A model generated the notes under the pieces. That model saw nothing but the letters and a program-made list of their open reading frames with translations, had not been told where the DNA came from and did no database searches. Both the position numbers and the translations under genes were made by a program. From NCBI RefSeq assembly GCF_029873635.1, contig NC_080426.1, positions 55,070,093-55,134,092 of the forward strand: 64,000 bases of DNA, read 5' to 3'. Origin of the DNA: Malania oleifera. Lineage: Eukaryota > Streptophyta > Magnoliopsida > Santalales > Ximeniaceae. This document shows positions 47,166-58,631 of this stretch, piece after piece; position 1 is the stretch's first letter, and each line of letters begins with the position of its first letter.

Positions 47166-47961
47166 AGTAGTTTGATTGAAAGTCATTAAAATTCTTTCAC
47201 ATCAAGAATCTTTAGGAGGGTGCCACTAAACCAATTTGGGAATTCATCGGACAATTGATTCAATATGAGTTTTCGCAGTCTAAATGGATCAAAAGAAAGA
47301 ATAGAACTTATTAATTACGCCAAAAAAAAAATAAAAAAAGAACCCTAGGCTCTAAAATAGGAACACGATCAATCAACTAATATAAGTAACATTAAGGTTT
47401 CATTCACTACTATTAAGAGGATCATATTAAAAAGGCAAGCAGGATACTTGGATGTGACCCTAAACAGATTGCTCTGCCCATGAGTATGACATTTTAATCT
47501 ATAGTGCTCAAGTGAAAACAAATTAAAGTTGAATAAAGAAATAGAACTGAGTACAAAATTCAGTGACTAGCCGTGCAATTATTTGCGACACCATATGCAA
47601 CTCACAAGAAAGCTGCGTAGGAGACCAAGGGTCCACTATCCCAATTCTTGATACGCTTAAAGCAGTTGCTACAACATGATCGCTCAAGACTGAGCCTTCC
47701 CTACAGATATATTTACAGAATATCGACTGCAGTTCCATACGCGCCACCAGAGTTAACAGTCAAGAAACCAAGGCCCGAAACTCCAGCATCATTGGAGAAA
47801 GAGATAAAAAAAAAACTTCCAGCAGCACAACATCCAAAACTTACGATAAAACAAAACAGCTCCAACCAGTCTCTCAAACATTCTGGGATTCATAAGCCTC
47901 AAATGGTCTGAGTGTATACATTGGATTGGTTCTCCATACCCCCAAACTCACCTACTCCGAC
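47166..47961. other. 3' flank and probable 3' UTR of the ABA receptor gene
   Basis: No transposon structure recognised. The part next to 47,962 is likely the 3' UTR of the minus-strand gene. I could not find a clear polyadenylation signal. The plus-strand frame at 47,648-47,911 looks like chance. Confidence 0.45.
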
Positions 47962-50197
47962 TCAGTTGGGGTCTTCATTCTGGCCCTGCATGGCCATCCT
48001 CTCTGAGACATCCGCCAAAGATTTGAGGTTGAAGTTGATCAAAGCATGAACAAAACAGCATGTCTCATCCTTGGTGTTGCCCTCGGGCACATCCACTACA
48101 AATGACTCAATTACCAAAGTCCCAGGTCTCCCTTCAATCACCTCTGGATGAACAGTGATGATGGAAGAGTAGTTCTGCAAAATTTAGGAACAGAAATCAA
48201 TAGGATCAGAATGCTTCACTCACAATCTGATTAGAATCAAAAAGACCTCAACTAAACTAATCCAAGTGCAGATTGTAATAGCAGATACAAGGCCTCGCTG
48301 GTCACAAGGTCAGCAGCATCCACATTAGGCATATCATTACAAGTTGTAGCCCATAGGATCCATTTAGACCATTCTGAGGCCCTTTGACCCGACCGTTGTG
48401 GTGATAAACCCTCTGTGAAGAAGCAAGATTGCATGTGCAGCTGGCTACTTTATGGTTCCGCAAATTAGCATTGGATTTATGAATTCAAGAATTATATGAG
48501 TTGTGAAGTCAAAATAGAACTGCTTTAGTGTTCTTCAATTTCAATTTTTAGGGTCTTAAGAAATGTAGAAGGGAGCTAGGTAAATGGGTTTCAGACCTTC
48601 AAGAAATACATCCTATGGATGCGCAAGTTAATACTTCATGGAGCAGCTATACATCAATTCAGAAGAAAATCAAGAATTTTCTCATGGATCTGTTACCTAG
48701 TTCAGATTTCAGAGAAGCCAAACAACTAGTAAGATGCAGTACCATAGTACACCAGAATCCAAAAGAAGGGCAATATCCAGAACTGAAGTAATAATGTTTT
48801 TCGGCAGTACAAGAAGAGCAGCACATTCCCAAGGCAATATAAGCACAAAATCTACAATATTCTGGAGTTCAACTATGCATGGCTTGTTAATGTAAAATCC
48901 AAAAGCCATATTCTTTGAAGCAGCAAAAAATATTTTGCAGAGTTCCCCAGCAGATAAACTCAGCCTAATTTTTGAGAATACAATCATATTAATTCGAAGC
49001 AGTAGCCAAAAAAAAAAAAAAAGATTCTGCTATCTTAGAATTAACTTCTGAGATAACCTCAGCCTGATTTTTGAAGGCATACAACTTAAAGAAAGAGATG
49101 AAGAACACAAAATATTAGACCTTTAGCCGGTGATCACCACCAAGGATTCTGATGCTGAGGATGTGCTCTTCGTCGTCAAGAAGTTCCAGCCTCTCAGTAC
49201 TGGTTGTGGCTGGAAGGCCACTCTTGACATTTACTTCTCTAACACTCCCAATCTTGAAGTCACCCTGCACGCTGCACCTGCTAACAAAGGGCTTGTACTT
49301 CTGGGGTTGATCAAAGCTCCTCACCAGTGACCAAACCTAATAGACGAATCCAAGCAGGGGCACAGGTCACATAACCACAATGGAATTCAAATAAATCTAT
49401 GTTTGGTTGCTTGGAAACTGGAAGAAAACAAAAGAAAATGGAGAAAATGGCATTTCGGGCTCTGTTTGTGCTGCATTGGTTTTTAATATTTGGGCTTCGT
49501 TCACTGAGGTGAGGCATCAACCAAAGAAACATACAAGATTCGATACTAGGGTGTCCCTTCTTTTGCTACATAATTTCTCAGCAACCAAACGGAGTATAAA
49601 TTGGAAGACTAAGTCAAATTTTAAAAATAAATAAACAAACTAAGGCTCAAATGTGTCAAATGTTCTAAAGCAGAGCAATTTAACACCATCCCTGTCAAAA
49701 TTACAAAGAGAATACAAAACTGATTCCAAGTTATACTATAAAAAGTAACCAAAATAATCTCTTCAAAAGACTTCTGATTAACAAGTTCCTCGAGAGAGAG
49801 TGAGAGAGACGCCCGAACGGTTGAAAACTAGCTAAAAATCATCAAATTTGAGACACAGAGTTTACGTCCAACTAAAATTTTTTTTACACAAATCTGCACC
49901 CCCCAAACAGAACCGATACATCGAGACCCACAGGAGAACAGCTGACAAATAAGGAAGATATATGAGATCACAATATCAATTATACCACAAAAAGAGAAAA
50001 AAAATCAAATAAACACGCACATAAAATTTATCAATTAAACTGAGAAAATGAAACAGAAAATAGATTCATGAAGTTACAAGATTAATAGGAGCTTTGATGT
50101 GCTTGACGATGGCGGAAGTGCACTGGTTGTCGGAGGGATGGTGGCGGTGGTGGCTGAGGACGTACTGCGCCTCCATCATCATCTGTGCCTCCACCAT
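47962..50197 (-). CDS. PYL9-like: ABA receptor, PYR/PYL/RCAR family, PYL8/PYL9 type
   Basis: A START-domain receptor that binds abscisic acid and then inhibits clade-A PP2C phosphatases in cytoplasm and nucleus, releasing SnRK2 kinases. Exons are 50,197-50,078 (40 aa), 49,336-49,121 (72 aa) and 48,174-47,962 (70 aa plus stop): 182 aa, close to the usual 185-190. Splice edges are CTT|GTAACT, TTAG|GTT, AAG|GTCTAA and GCAG|AAC, all in phase 0, with introns at L40/V41 and K112/N113 as in PYL8/9 genes. The start ATG has A at -3 and G at +4. Visible sites are the gate SGLPA (79-83), the latch HRL (109-111), and pocket residues K55, E88, Y114, S116, E135 and N161. Oddity: the C-terminal helix reads [14 protein letters not shown] where the family has CYFVEALIRCNLKS. 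Intact and probably functional. Confidence 0.93.
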
Positions 50198-50257
50198 TAT
50201 CCAAAAGCTTCTCGAAAGCACTTTTGTGGCAACAATCCTCCCTGCTCCTCGGCACAC

Positions 50258-50267
50258 CTTATATAAA
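50258..50267 (-). promoter_or_regulatory. TATA box of the ABA receptor gene
   Basis: On the minus strand TTTATATAAGG lies about 60 bp upstream of the start codon, so transcription would begin near 50,235 with a short 5' leader. Nothing that I would confidently call an ABA-responsive element was seen in the next 500 bp. Confidence 0.6.
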
Positions 50268-50812
50268 AGTCACTAAAGACCCCGTCTGGCCCACTCACCC
50301 CCCGCCGGAAAACCCCACTGCCTTTCATTTGCCCTTTGCCCACTTGAGTCAGTATGACTATGTTCCCCTCACCGAAAAAAAAATTTGAGATTTAAAATGG
50401 TTATTTTTAAAAAATAAATTAATTTTATTAGGTTAGTTATATAAGTTGTATAAAAATTATGTTATTATTATAAAATAAATAATATTGCGAAATGTTTTAT
50501 GAAGTCGTGACAAGGAATAGATAAGAGTTTAGATATTGTAAATGCAAAAAAATTTAAGAAAAGTTTTAAGATTTTATACTAGCTTTTGATATTTTTGTGG
50601 AAGTTATAGAAGTGTATTTTTTCCTTTTATTTTGAGTAAAAAATATCGATTTTTCTTAGAATTCAATAAAAAGACAGATAATTTTCCCAAAATTTTAAAA
50701 ATATCAAACTTTTCTTTAGATTTACTCAAAAGACATAATTTTTTCCAAAAAAAAAAATTATCTTTTTTGTAAAATACGAAGACATCGCTAGATTGGGCAC
50801 GGGAGAGTCTCA
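50268..50812. other. proximal promoter region, no gene
   Basis: A CT/CC-rich stretch to about 50,380, then AT-rich DNA without features up to the copia insertion at 50,813. Short reading frames here are AT-rich chance frames. Confidence 0.5.
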
Positions 50813-51563
50813 TGTAAGTTTAAACATGATAAACATTATTCATACATCATAATTTTAAGATCTTCGAAACTCATAATTTTACAATCATTACTGTTAAGAT
50901 AAAGCATTCCTTAATCCATAACCTCCAAATTTATATATATATATATTTCAAACTGTATTTTTATCTCATAGCCCTTACTTTTCCCTATGCTTCAACTTAA
51001 TTTGATGGGTATATTTAGCATAAACATCATAGGTTGAGATAGGATCAGCCTCTAACCTCTCTTTTATAATCACTTCCATTAATAATGTATAATAATTATA
51101 TCATAATAATAAACTTCTCATATTCTGAGATGTCATTATAATTTTACAAAATTATGAGATCATTAATCAGAAAACATAATTACAATTATAATAACAATAT
51201 TTTATTTAAAGACCTTTCATATTACCTCAACAAATATGATTATAATTTCATTTGAGGTAATCAGGTTCTTACATTCTCCCACTTGGTTTAAGTGAAATTA
51301 CTTAACGTAGTTGATCATAATGCGCATACATTAGTTATCATTAATATGTAGAAAACTTATAAGAGTTATGGCGGTTCCATATCATCTTTATTAACATAGT
51401 TCCTTCCATGCACTACAATACAAGTTTCACTATACATAATGATCTTTTAGTTGAGAGGCATACATTAGGTCCAAATTAAATCATGTTATCATTATTCCAT
51501 AACAATTATGTATACAAAATAAAAAATAGCCGAGCTCAAATATCAATTGAACAATATACATTA

Positions 51564-51757
51564 TGTAATAACTTGAAAAAAAATAATTAAAATTATTAAT
51601 CATTTAATTAATTAAACATTAGTAAATTAATTAATTAAATTGACAAGTAAAATAAATAGTAAAAAATAATAATATTATTAATCAATCAATTAATTAAATA
51701 TTATTAAATTAATTATTGAAATAAACAAATAAAAGTAATAGTAAAAAAAACTAATTG

Positions 51758-51802
<45 letters not shown>

Positions 51803-51811
51803 TAAGTAATG

Positions 51812-51860
<49 letters not shown>

Positions 51861-54147
51861 AGAATATAATAAAACAATATTTTAATAGTTAAAGTATTCT
51901 TATCATCTCCTGAAGCTTAAAGAAGCTTCTGGAGAATTTGGAATTCAATTGGCAACCGTCTCTTATCTCTCTCTCTACATCTCTCTCAGTCTCCCACTCT
52001 CCATCACTCTCCTCGGTCTCCGTCTCTCTTTTTCCTCATTTCTTGGTGGATATTCGATCGATCAAAAAATGAAAGGTACTGTTGGGTTCTTAACTCCGCC
52101 ACCGACATTTCTACTAGATCGGATTTATCGTGCGAGCGGCGTAGGCACCACTCTTAGGAAAATGTACATTTTCTATAAATCTTTAATTTCTCCTTAAATC
52201 AGTCGTTAAATCAACGATTAGACACCACCATGGGATCCTAGTCGTGATCGTCATCATTTTGGCACAAGTAAATTTTCAATTGAAATTTTTTAGGTCCCAC
52301 TCCAAAGCGAGAGTGAAATTTAGGGAATTAGTTGAATTGGTTATATTTGAGGGTATAACTATTTATTTGAAATTTATGACCCTACGAAATATTAAAATGG
52401 TATTTTAGTTGATTTAATGAAACTAGAATTTTTATTTTAGGGTCTAGGTGAGCGCTACAGGCATCTTTTTTAGGATCCCTGTTGGCGTAATTCAAAAAAC
52501 CAGGTAAGGGAAAAATATATATATTAAACCAGAATTTTTATGAATTTAATAAAAAATGAATTGTATTATATATACATGTATATGTTTCGGTATGAGTTTA
52601 AAATGTCAACCATTCAAATTATGTTTTTTGAGCTTAGGGTTGCTTATTAGATACGTATATATGAAAATGAACTGATGAAAGTAAAAGATATTTTCAGAAT
52701 AATTATGTAAGAAATAAAAGGTATTTTTAGTATATCAATGTTAAATTCTGATTGGCTTATTTTACAAGTAATGTATGAATTTTATTACTAAATTGTGTGG
52801 CATTAGTAAATATAAGTTTTGTACAAATATATATTAAATATATGAGATGTAGGCTAAGTAAGTAATGCATTAAGAATGAAATATGATATGAACCATGCTA
52901 CTTGTGTATGTTAATGTAACCATGTAAATGTATGACAGTTGAAAGTCGTGTTAGCAAATTCTAGCACATTTTTATGTGGACTAACTGATGACAGCTAAAA
53001 GGAACTGTATTAGCAGATTTTAGCGCATTTCTATGTGGACTAACTGATGACAGCTAAAGAGCGGCTATAGTACGAATGAATGAAATGACAATGGAATGAA
53101 ATGTAAAATGTGAACGATGTAAATGGAAAAGAGACACTTAAAGTATAATGCAATGTAATGTTTAAGCTATGAACATGAACAGATATAAATGGTTGAATAA
53201 TGACATAAAAAATAATTTATTATGATATTAAAAGTATTTATGCTAGTAGAACATATTACGATTGGGCGGGCATACTCTTCGCCTGAGGGCTTGCTGAGAA
53301 AGGCGAGTGCGCTAGTAACTTCAGATGTGACAGTAGTTGCATAACGTACTAGGGCAGAGGAAACTTACTTGTATGGGCAAGTAGATTTCCCTATCCTTAG
53401 GACCTTCGTTGGTAAACTTTTGTTTGAACTATGTGAGTACGAAATCAATCTAATACTTGAGGGCTTACTCAGTAAGGTAAGTGCCCTAGTATGTTTCAAC
53501 AACGGCCCTAGAGTTGTTTAAGTATCATAGCAGAGAGGTGCTACTTGTATGGGTGGGCAATCACCCCTATCCTTGGGTAATCTCGTGGGTTAAATCTTTT
53601 GCATGTGATTGATTAGGTTCAAAGAATGATTTCAGAAATTATGTTAACAATTTTCAAATGTTAAATATTATGTTATTATATAAACTCATGTTAGCCACAC
53701 GCTGTTTTAATATATTGTTTCTTCCCTTACTGAGATGTGTCTCACTCGAATATGAATTTATCTTTTTCAGAATTTTCTCGAGATTGAACTTAGAGAGCTC
53801 AAGGTTTTATAGCATTTTTGGGAAATAAAAAGAGAAAATGGTATATTTTTATGTTAATTTTGAGATGTATAAATTTATATTTTATGTTGTATGTTCTAAG
53901 TTTTCTGAGATATTGATGATTGAGAATACTGGTATTTGGAGATTATGTTTTGGAGACGTGTATATATGTGATTACAGGTGGTGAATAGTTAATTTGGATT
54001 ATGGATAGGAACAGTAAACTCTGGTATTATATGATTGAGGATTATAATTATGTTTTCTGCTGCGTACATGATATTAGAATGTAATATATCAAATAAATGA
54101 ATGGATTAGTAGCACTCCGAGCCCACATAGAGGGTCGAAGCGTTACA
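51564..54147 (+). mobile_element. solo gypsy LTR, 2,584 bp
   Basis: Starts TGTAATAAC and ends GCGTTACA, flanked by CATTA on each side (51,559-51,563 and 54,148-54,152). The gypsy LTR motif ACTGAGATGTGTCTCACTCG is at 53,726-53,748. AT, AC and TTA microsatellites lie at 51,763-51,856. A 59-bp tandem duplication lies at 52,951-53,068. The reading frame at 51,949-52,197 is a CT-rich leader, not a gene. Confidence 0.9.
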
Positions 54148-54157
54148 CATTATGATT

Positions 54158-54528
54158 CAATAATGCCCATCTTTTCAACATGACCAATAAATGTTTTGAG
54201 CGACAATCCTTTCGTCAAAGGATCAACTATCATACAATCAGTGTTAATATGTTTAATTGACACTTTTTCTTTCTATACGTCTTCTTTAATAGCAAAGTAT
54301 TTCAATTCCATATGCTTAACACCCTAGGAAGACTTATCATTCTTAGAGAAGAAGACTGCTGCAAAATTATCACAATAAATTTTTAGCGGCTTGGCGATAC
54401 TGTTGACTATTCCAAGTCTTGAAATAAAGTTCCACAACCAATTAGCCTGAACTGTGACCTCAAAGCAGGCTACAAATTCAGCTTCCATAGTGGATGCAAC
54501 AACTATTGACTGCTTTGCACTCTTCCAT
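54158..54528 (-). pseudogene. copia RNase H C-terminal fragment
   Basis: Minus-strand translation reads KSAKQSIVVASTMEAEFVAC, then IYCDNFAAVFFSKNDKSS, GVKHMELKYFAIKEDV and DPLTKGLSLKTFIGHVEKMG, the standard copia RNase H end. Two in-frame TAG codons replace likely sense codons. It belongs to a different copia lineage from families A and B. Confidence 0.88.
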
Positions 54529-54976
54529 GATAAACATTATTCATACATTATAATGTTAAGACCTTCAAAACTTATACTTTTACAATCATTAACGTTAAGA
54601 TAAAACATACCTTGATCCATAGCCTCCAAATATATATATATTTCAGACTGTATTTCTATCCCACAACCCTTACTCTTTCTTATGCTTCAACTTAATTTGA
54701 TGGGTATATTTAGCATAAGCATCATAGGTTGAGATAGAACCAGCCCTTAACCTCTCTTTTATAATGACTTGCATCAAGTAATTAATAATGTATCATAATT
54801 ATATCATAATTATAGACTTCTCATATTCTGATATGTCATTATAGTTTCACAAAATTTTGATATCATTAATTAGAAAGCATAATTACAATTATAATAACAA
54901 TATTTTATTTAAAAACCTTTCATATTACCCCAACAAAAATGATTATAATTTCATTTGAGACAATTAATGTCTTACA

Positions 54977-55249
54977 TCTCATGCCAAGCACCTAAGAAGG
55001 TAGGCAGGGTGACACACCAAGCACCCAAGAGGAATAGGCTGGGCGTCTCATCAAGTGTCAAAGGGGGTAAACATGATACTTATGTTCCACATCAAAAATG
55101 GTTGAAAGATTTTGAGGGCTTATAAGTGTGAGCGTTACACACGCTAATAAGGTACCTTTTTGGAGAAAGGGTAATGGTCCCGTCTTATTATATAGGGGAA
55201 GTGTCTGAAAATTTTAAAACCTCACAAAAGGTTTTTCACATCTTAGAAG
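54977..55249. other. unassigned repeat-like spacer
   Basis: Two imperfect copies of a CCAAGCACC-led unit of about 35 bp (54,984-55,055) and an LTR-like stretch (about 55,080-55,180) are present. No gene. It was continuous with 50,760-50,812 before the copia insertion. Confidence 0.4.
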
Positions 55250-55267
55250 AAGCTAGTATTATTCTTT

Positions 55268-55476
55268 TTTTTTTGGAATACGCACCGAATATCCACGCGT
55301 CCGTTTTACGGTCCATGTGACTAATCTTGCGCCCCTTGAAGTTGACCCCACAACTCTAAAGGGAGGGTAAATTCAAGAGTTTAGGAACGGAAACGAGTCC
55401 GGAAGGGTTTGAATACCTGATCTCGTGAAAGGTACTCCCACAACCCGCACTACCACCTGAACCACACTCTGAGGGT
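55268..55476 (-). mobile_element. tRNA-derived SINE with 18-bp target-site duplication
   Basis: An 18-bp sequence starting AAGCTAGTATTATTC occurs at 55,250-55,267 and again at 55,477-55,494. The intervening 209 bp begin with a T run, a poly(A) tail on the minus strand. Near the minus-strand 5' end are pol III boxes: A box TGGTTCAGGTGG (55,453-55,464) and a B-box-like GGTATTCAAACCC (55,405-55,417). Short length, tail, long TSD and boxes together define a SINE, moved by LINE enzymes. Confidence 0.85.
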
Positions 55477-55494
55477 AAGCTAGTATTATTCTTT

Positions 55495-56404
55495 ATCAAA
55501 CCTAAAGTTGTAACTATATTTTCTCTTTTTAATTTTAATTTTTATGTTGCGAGGTATTTTGAAAAACGTGGAGTAATTGGGTGTGGTGACAGTCCACTCA
55601 TTGGATGGTAGGGGTGTGAGGAAAAGACAAAAGTGAAAAGTGGGGAGCCCACAAAAATTGGAAATAAGTGGTGGGTCCCACCAGGGGTGACCTGCACCGA
55701 CCATATGAATATTTTTGTAGGGATAATGGACCTTTGGCTGGAAATTGGAACCTAGTCAAATTAATATTAATGGGATTGAAGTAGATTTGTGTTTTTAATT
55801 AATTAATACTTAAAAAGTCATTGGGAATATCAACGCTATATATTTATCTGAAGATAAATATTTATTTTGGAAGACTTTATCGGTTTTATAAAAATTATCG
55901 CTTAGATTTTATTATTTTTCTCTCCTTATAAAAAAATAAATTTTTTTTTCTTTTCTTTTCACTTATAAAATAAAAATTAAAAAATAAAAATTATTATTTA
56001 ACAAATAGAAGTGTTAATAATATCTTTTGAACAAAAAATGGTATATTTTTTATGCAAATATTTAAAGAATTTAAGGACAAAAGATACTTTTCTTTAACTT
56101 TTTAAAATATCATAGATGAAAATATTTTTTTAAAAAACTTATCCTTTCACAAAATATAAGAAAAAAATATATATTTTTAAGCAAATCTCAGAAAAGATTT
56201 CAGAAATTTTTTCAAACTTCAAAGAAGGTAAAAGTTTTTTTTCTCTAAATTTAATTATACTTTATATTATATAAAAATATTAAAAATAATTAAAATTACT
56301 TTTTTTTCTACCTTTACATAATTTTAAATGAAATATGTTTGATTCTATTTACAAATAATTAAAATACTATTGATTAATTGTGATCCGTCTCTCTTTCGGA
56401 CTTC

Positions 56405-56464
<60 letters not shown>

Positions 56465-57006
56465 GTGAGTGTTTGTGCGCGTATGCTAAAAGCTTTGAGA
56501 TTCCCAAAATCTTGGGTTTGTATTCTCACATACAAGACACAATGTTTGTGAGCATATAAATTTGCATGGATACCAAAAAATATATATATAATTATTATTA
56601 TACTTTTAATTTTCATGCAGTTTTAATTCATTTTCTTATCATTTTATTAATAAAAAAGTTAATTTATTTAATGGAAAATGACAAGAACGGTAGATAAAGT
56701 AGCACGTGTCAAATTCAAGTGCATTGGATTAAAGTTGGGGGCGATGGTGGTGGTGGATTCCGGAGGGACCACATATAGTCAAAAGCAAAGCATATTATGC
56801 ATACCCAATATAGAATACAACATATAGGAATCATTCCACGTGTAAAAGAATGCCTCATTCATTGGCTCCAACCAACATAATACTTGAAATATACGTACAA
56901 CATAAATGTCCGCACGGGCATGGCACGGTGAAAAGACATCAGCACGTAAGAAAGAGTATCGATAATTTAATTTCAGGTAGATACACTTACGGAATCAGTG
57001 GTACCT
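55495..57006. other. AT-rich intergenic DNA
   Basis: No gene recognised. A TA microsatellite occupies about 56,405-56,460. The rest is AT-rich with homopolymer runs. The 55,486-55,704 and 56,374-56,616 frames look like chance. Confidence 0.5.
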
Positions 57007-57121
57007 GTGGATGGTGAGAATTTACTCTGTGAGCCAACGGAGACCGTGGATGGTGAGAGTTCGCTCTGTGAGCCAACGGGAACCATAGATGGTGAGAGTT
57101 TTTTGTGAGCCAACGGAGACT
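57007..57121. repeat. 39-bp minisatellite, three units
   Basis: Units at 57,007-57,045, 57,046-57,084 and 57,085-57,121 share ATGGTGAGA and TGTGAGCCAACGG. Because the period is divisible by three, the minus strand reads a repeated HRANSHHPRSPLA peptide. I see no other sign of a gene there. Confidence 0.8.
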
Positions 57122-57914
57122 GTGAATAGTAATGGAGATGTATCCCGAAAGTCGAGTTGGCCGAACGTCCAACTGATGTACGGAAATCGTCTCCGCATTC
57201 CGGATTTTACCTGATCAGTGAGACTTAGGGGGAGGACGCTGATCCGTAGGTTTGGTGCTGTACCAGGGGGTCCGAAGGGCTTGTTAATTGTTAGAGTTCC
57301 TATGTAATGAACAAAAAAAATAGAGGTACAAGAAAATTAGTTTTGTTCTCATTTTTTTTTCCTACCAAAAGTCTTGAGTCAAAAGCAGAGCTGAAATAAT
57401 AAAGAAAAAGCAAGAATTCAATACCGAACAACTAAGAAGAAAAACAACTGTTCTCACAATCCCCCTCCTGCAAGCAAGCTAAAGCTACGTCCCCCACCCA
57501 CCATTCAAATCACAACTTGTATTTCTTCTTTACTAGAAAATTTGGTTGAACTAAAATTATGTTAGAAGAATACTTTGATATGACAATTTTTCAACATTTT
57601 GAAAAATAAATTATGAGATGGTGTCATAAATAAATTTATCTTGAGTCGAGAATATAAAATACAAACGTTTGGTTTGAATTTTTATGGATTTGAGCTAAAT
57701 TATAGTAAAAATTTGGTTGAATTTTTTTAAGCTTATATAAATTCAAAGCTAAACGCAAAATTTATACTCCTAAACACTACTATATCATATTTAGTCATTG
57801 TAATATCATTTAAAATTTATTTTTTAAGATCTTAATAAATTTTTTTATTAAAATTTAGGCACATATAGCATCACAATAAAAAACTTTATTACTTATTTCA
57901 AAATTATATGTGTT

Positions 57915-57953
<39 letters not shown>

Positions 57954-58360
57954 GAGCCTCAAAGATTTGTACTTGCATATGCTTTAATGTACAATAATTC
58001 CTTTACTCACTAGATATTAATGGTGCATGTGATCTTCCATTATATGATCTATATACTAGTACGACTTCTTGTCATACATCAACTTTGAAGCTTATCCATT
58101 TGGAAGAGGATGAATCCCCACTCAACCCACTACTCATCAAAGCAGTTGTTGACTTGGGGCACTAGCCAAACTTTCCAAGTCATGAAAGAGGGCACCCAAA
58201 AGGAGAAAAAATTTGTAAGAAACTTACCATTTCAACTATTTATGACTTACTTCTGTAACACTTTTTCACTTACCTTTAGATTCTTGCCAAATTAAAGATG
58301 GTCTTTTCTTATGCATATTATTGAGTTATGGCTCCTCTACTTTGCAAGGACTAATAAACT
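57122..58360. other. intergenic DNA, nothing recognised
   Basis: 57,150-57,300 is GC-richer than its surroundings and unassigned. 57,500-57,950 is AT-rich with a TA repeat at 57,918-57,946. 58,100-58,360 may be the start of the LTR fragment that follows. Confidence 0.4.
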
Positions 58361-58631
58361 GTCATCTTTGCTCAGGTGACTGAAGTCCTACTGGTAGTGT
58401 AAAAAGAAATCAGAACAGGGTCAGGTGACTAAACTCATGAGTTCAAGCGACTGAGCTACTACCAGTTCTGGAGCGCTTATTAATAGTTCAAGTGACTAAA
58501 AATATGGTTTAGGCCACTAAAGTATGTGTTTTAAACTTTCGAATAACGTTAATTTTTTTCCAAAATTGAAATATATGGTTTCCAAACTTGGGGAAAATAG
58601 TAAGATTTCTTCCTAAACTATATATAAGGGT
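58361..58631 (+). repeat. copia LTR U3 fragment cut by a solo LTR
   Basis: Units like CAGGTGACTGAAG and CAAGCGACTGAGC at 58,374-58,515 followed by a TATA box (CTATATATAAGG, about 58,618-58,629) match the U3 layout of the other copia LTRs here. The sequence resumes at 62,786 after the inserted solo LTR. The left end is not defined. Confidence 0.5.

Larger units (their letters stand above)
50813..54976 (-). mobile_element. internally deleted copia element with perfect TSD
   Basis: The LTR at 50,813-51,273 (461 bp, TGTAAG...CTTACA) recurs at about 54,529-54,976. TCTCA flanks both outer ends (50,808-50,812 and 54,977-54,981). A polypurine tract (antisense TTCTCCCACTTGG) follows the left LTR at 51,274. 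Inside there is only the end of RNase H; gag, protease, integrase, RT, PBS and the first bases of the 5' LTR are missing, RNase H joining directly to the LTR near 54,528. A solo gypsy LTR sits in the remaining internal part. The insertion is about 550 bp upstream of the ABA receptor TATA box. Confidence 0.9.

Noticed and set aside
47648..47911. An 87-residue plus-strand frame beside the ABA receptor gene
   Set aside because: No recognisable domain, no promoter, low-complexity lysine-rich content; probably antisense to the 3' UTR.
48252..49634. Several frames of 60-90 residues in introns of the ABA receptor gene
   Set aside because: They fall in introns or antisense to exons and show no known domains. 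Intron edges with good splice sites explain the region better.
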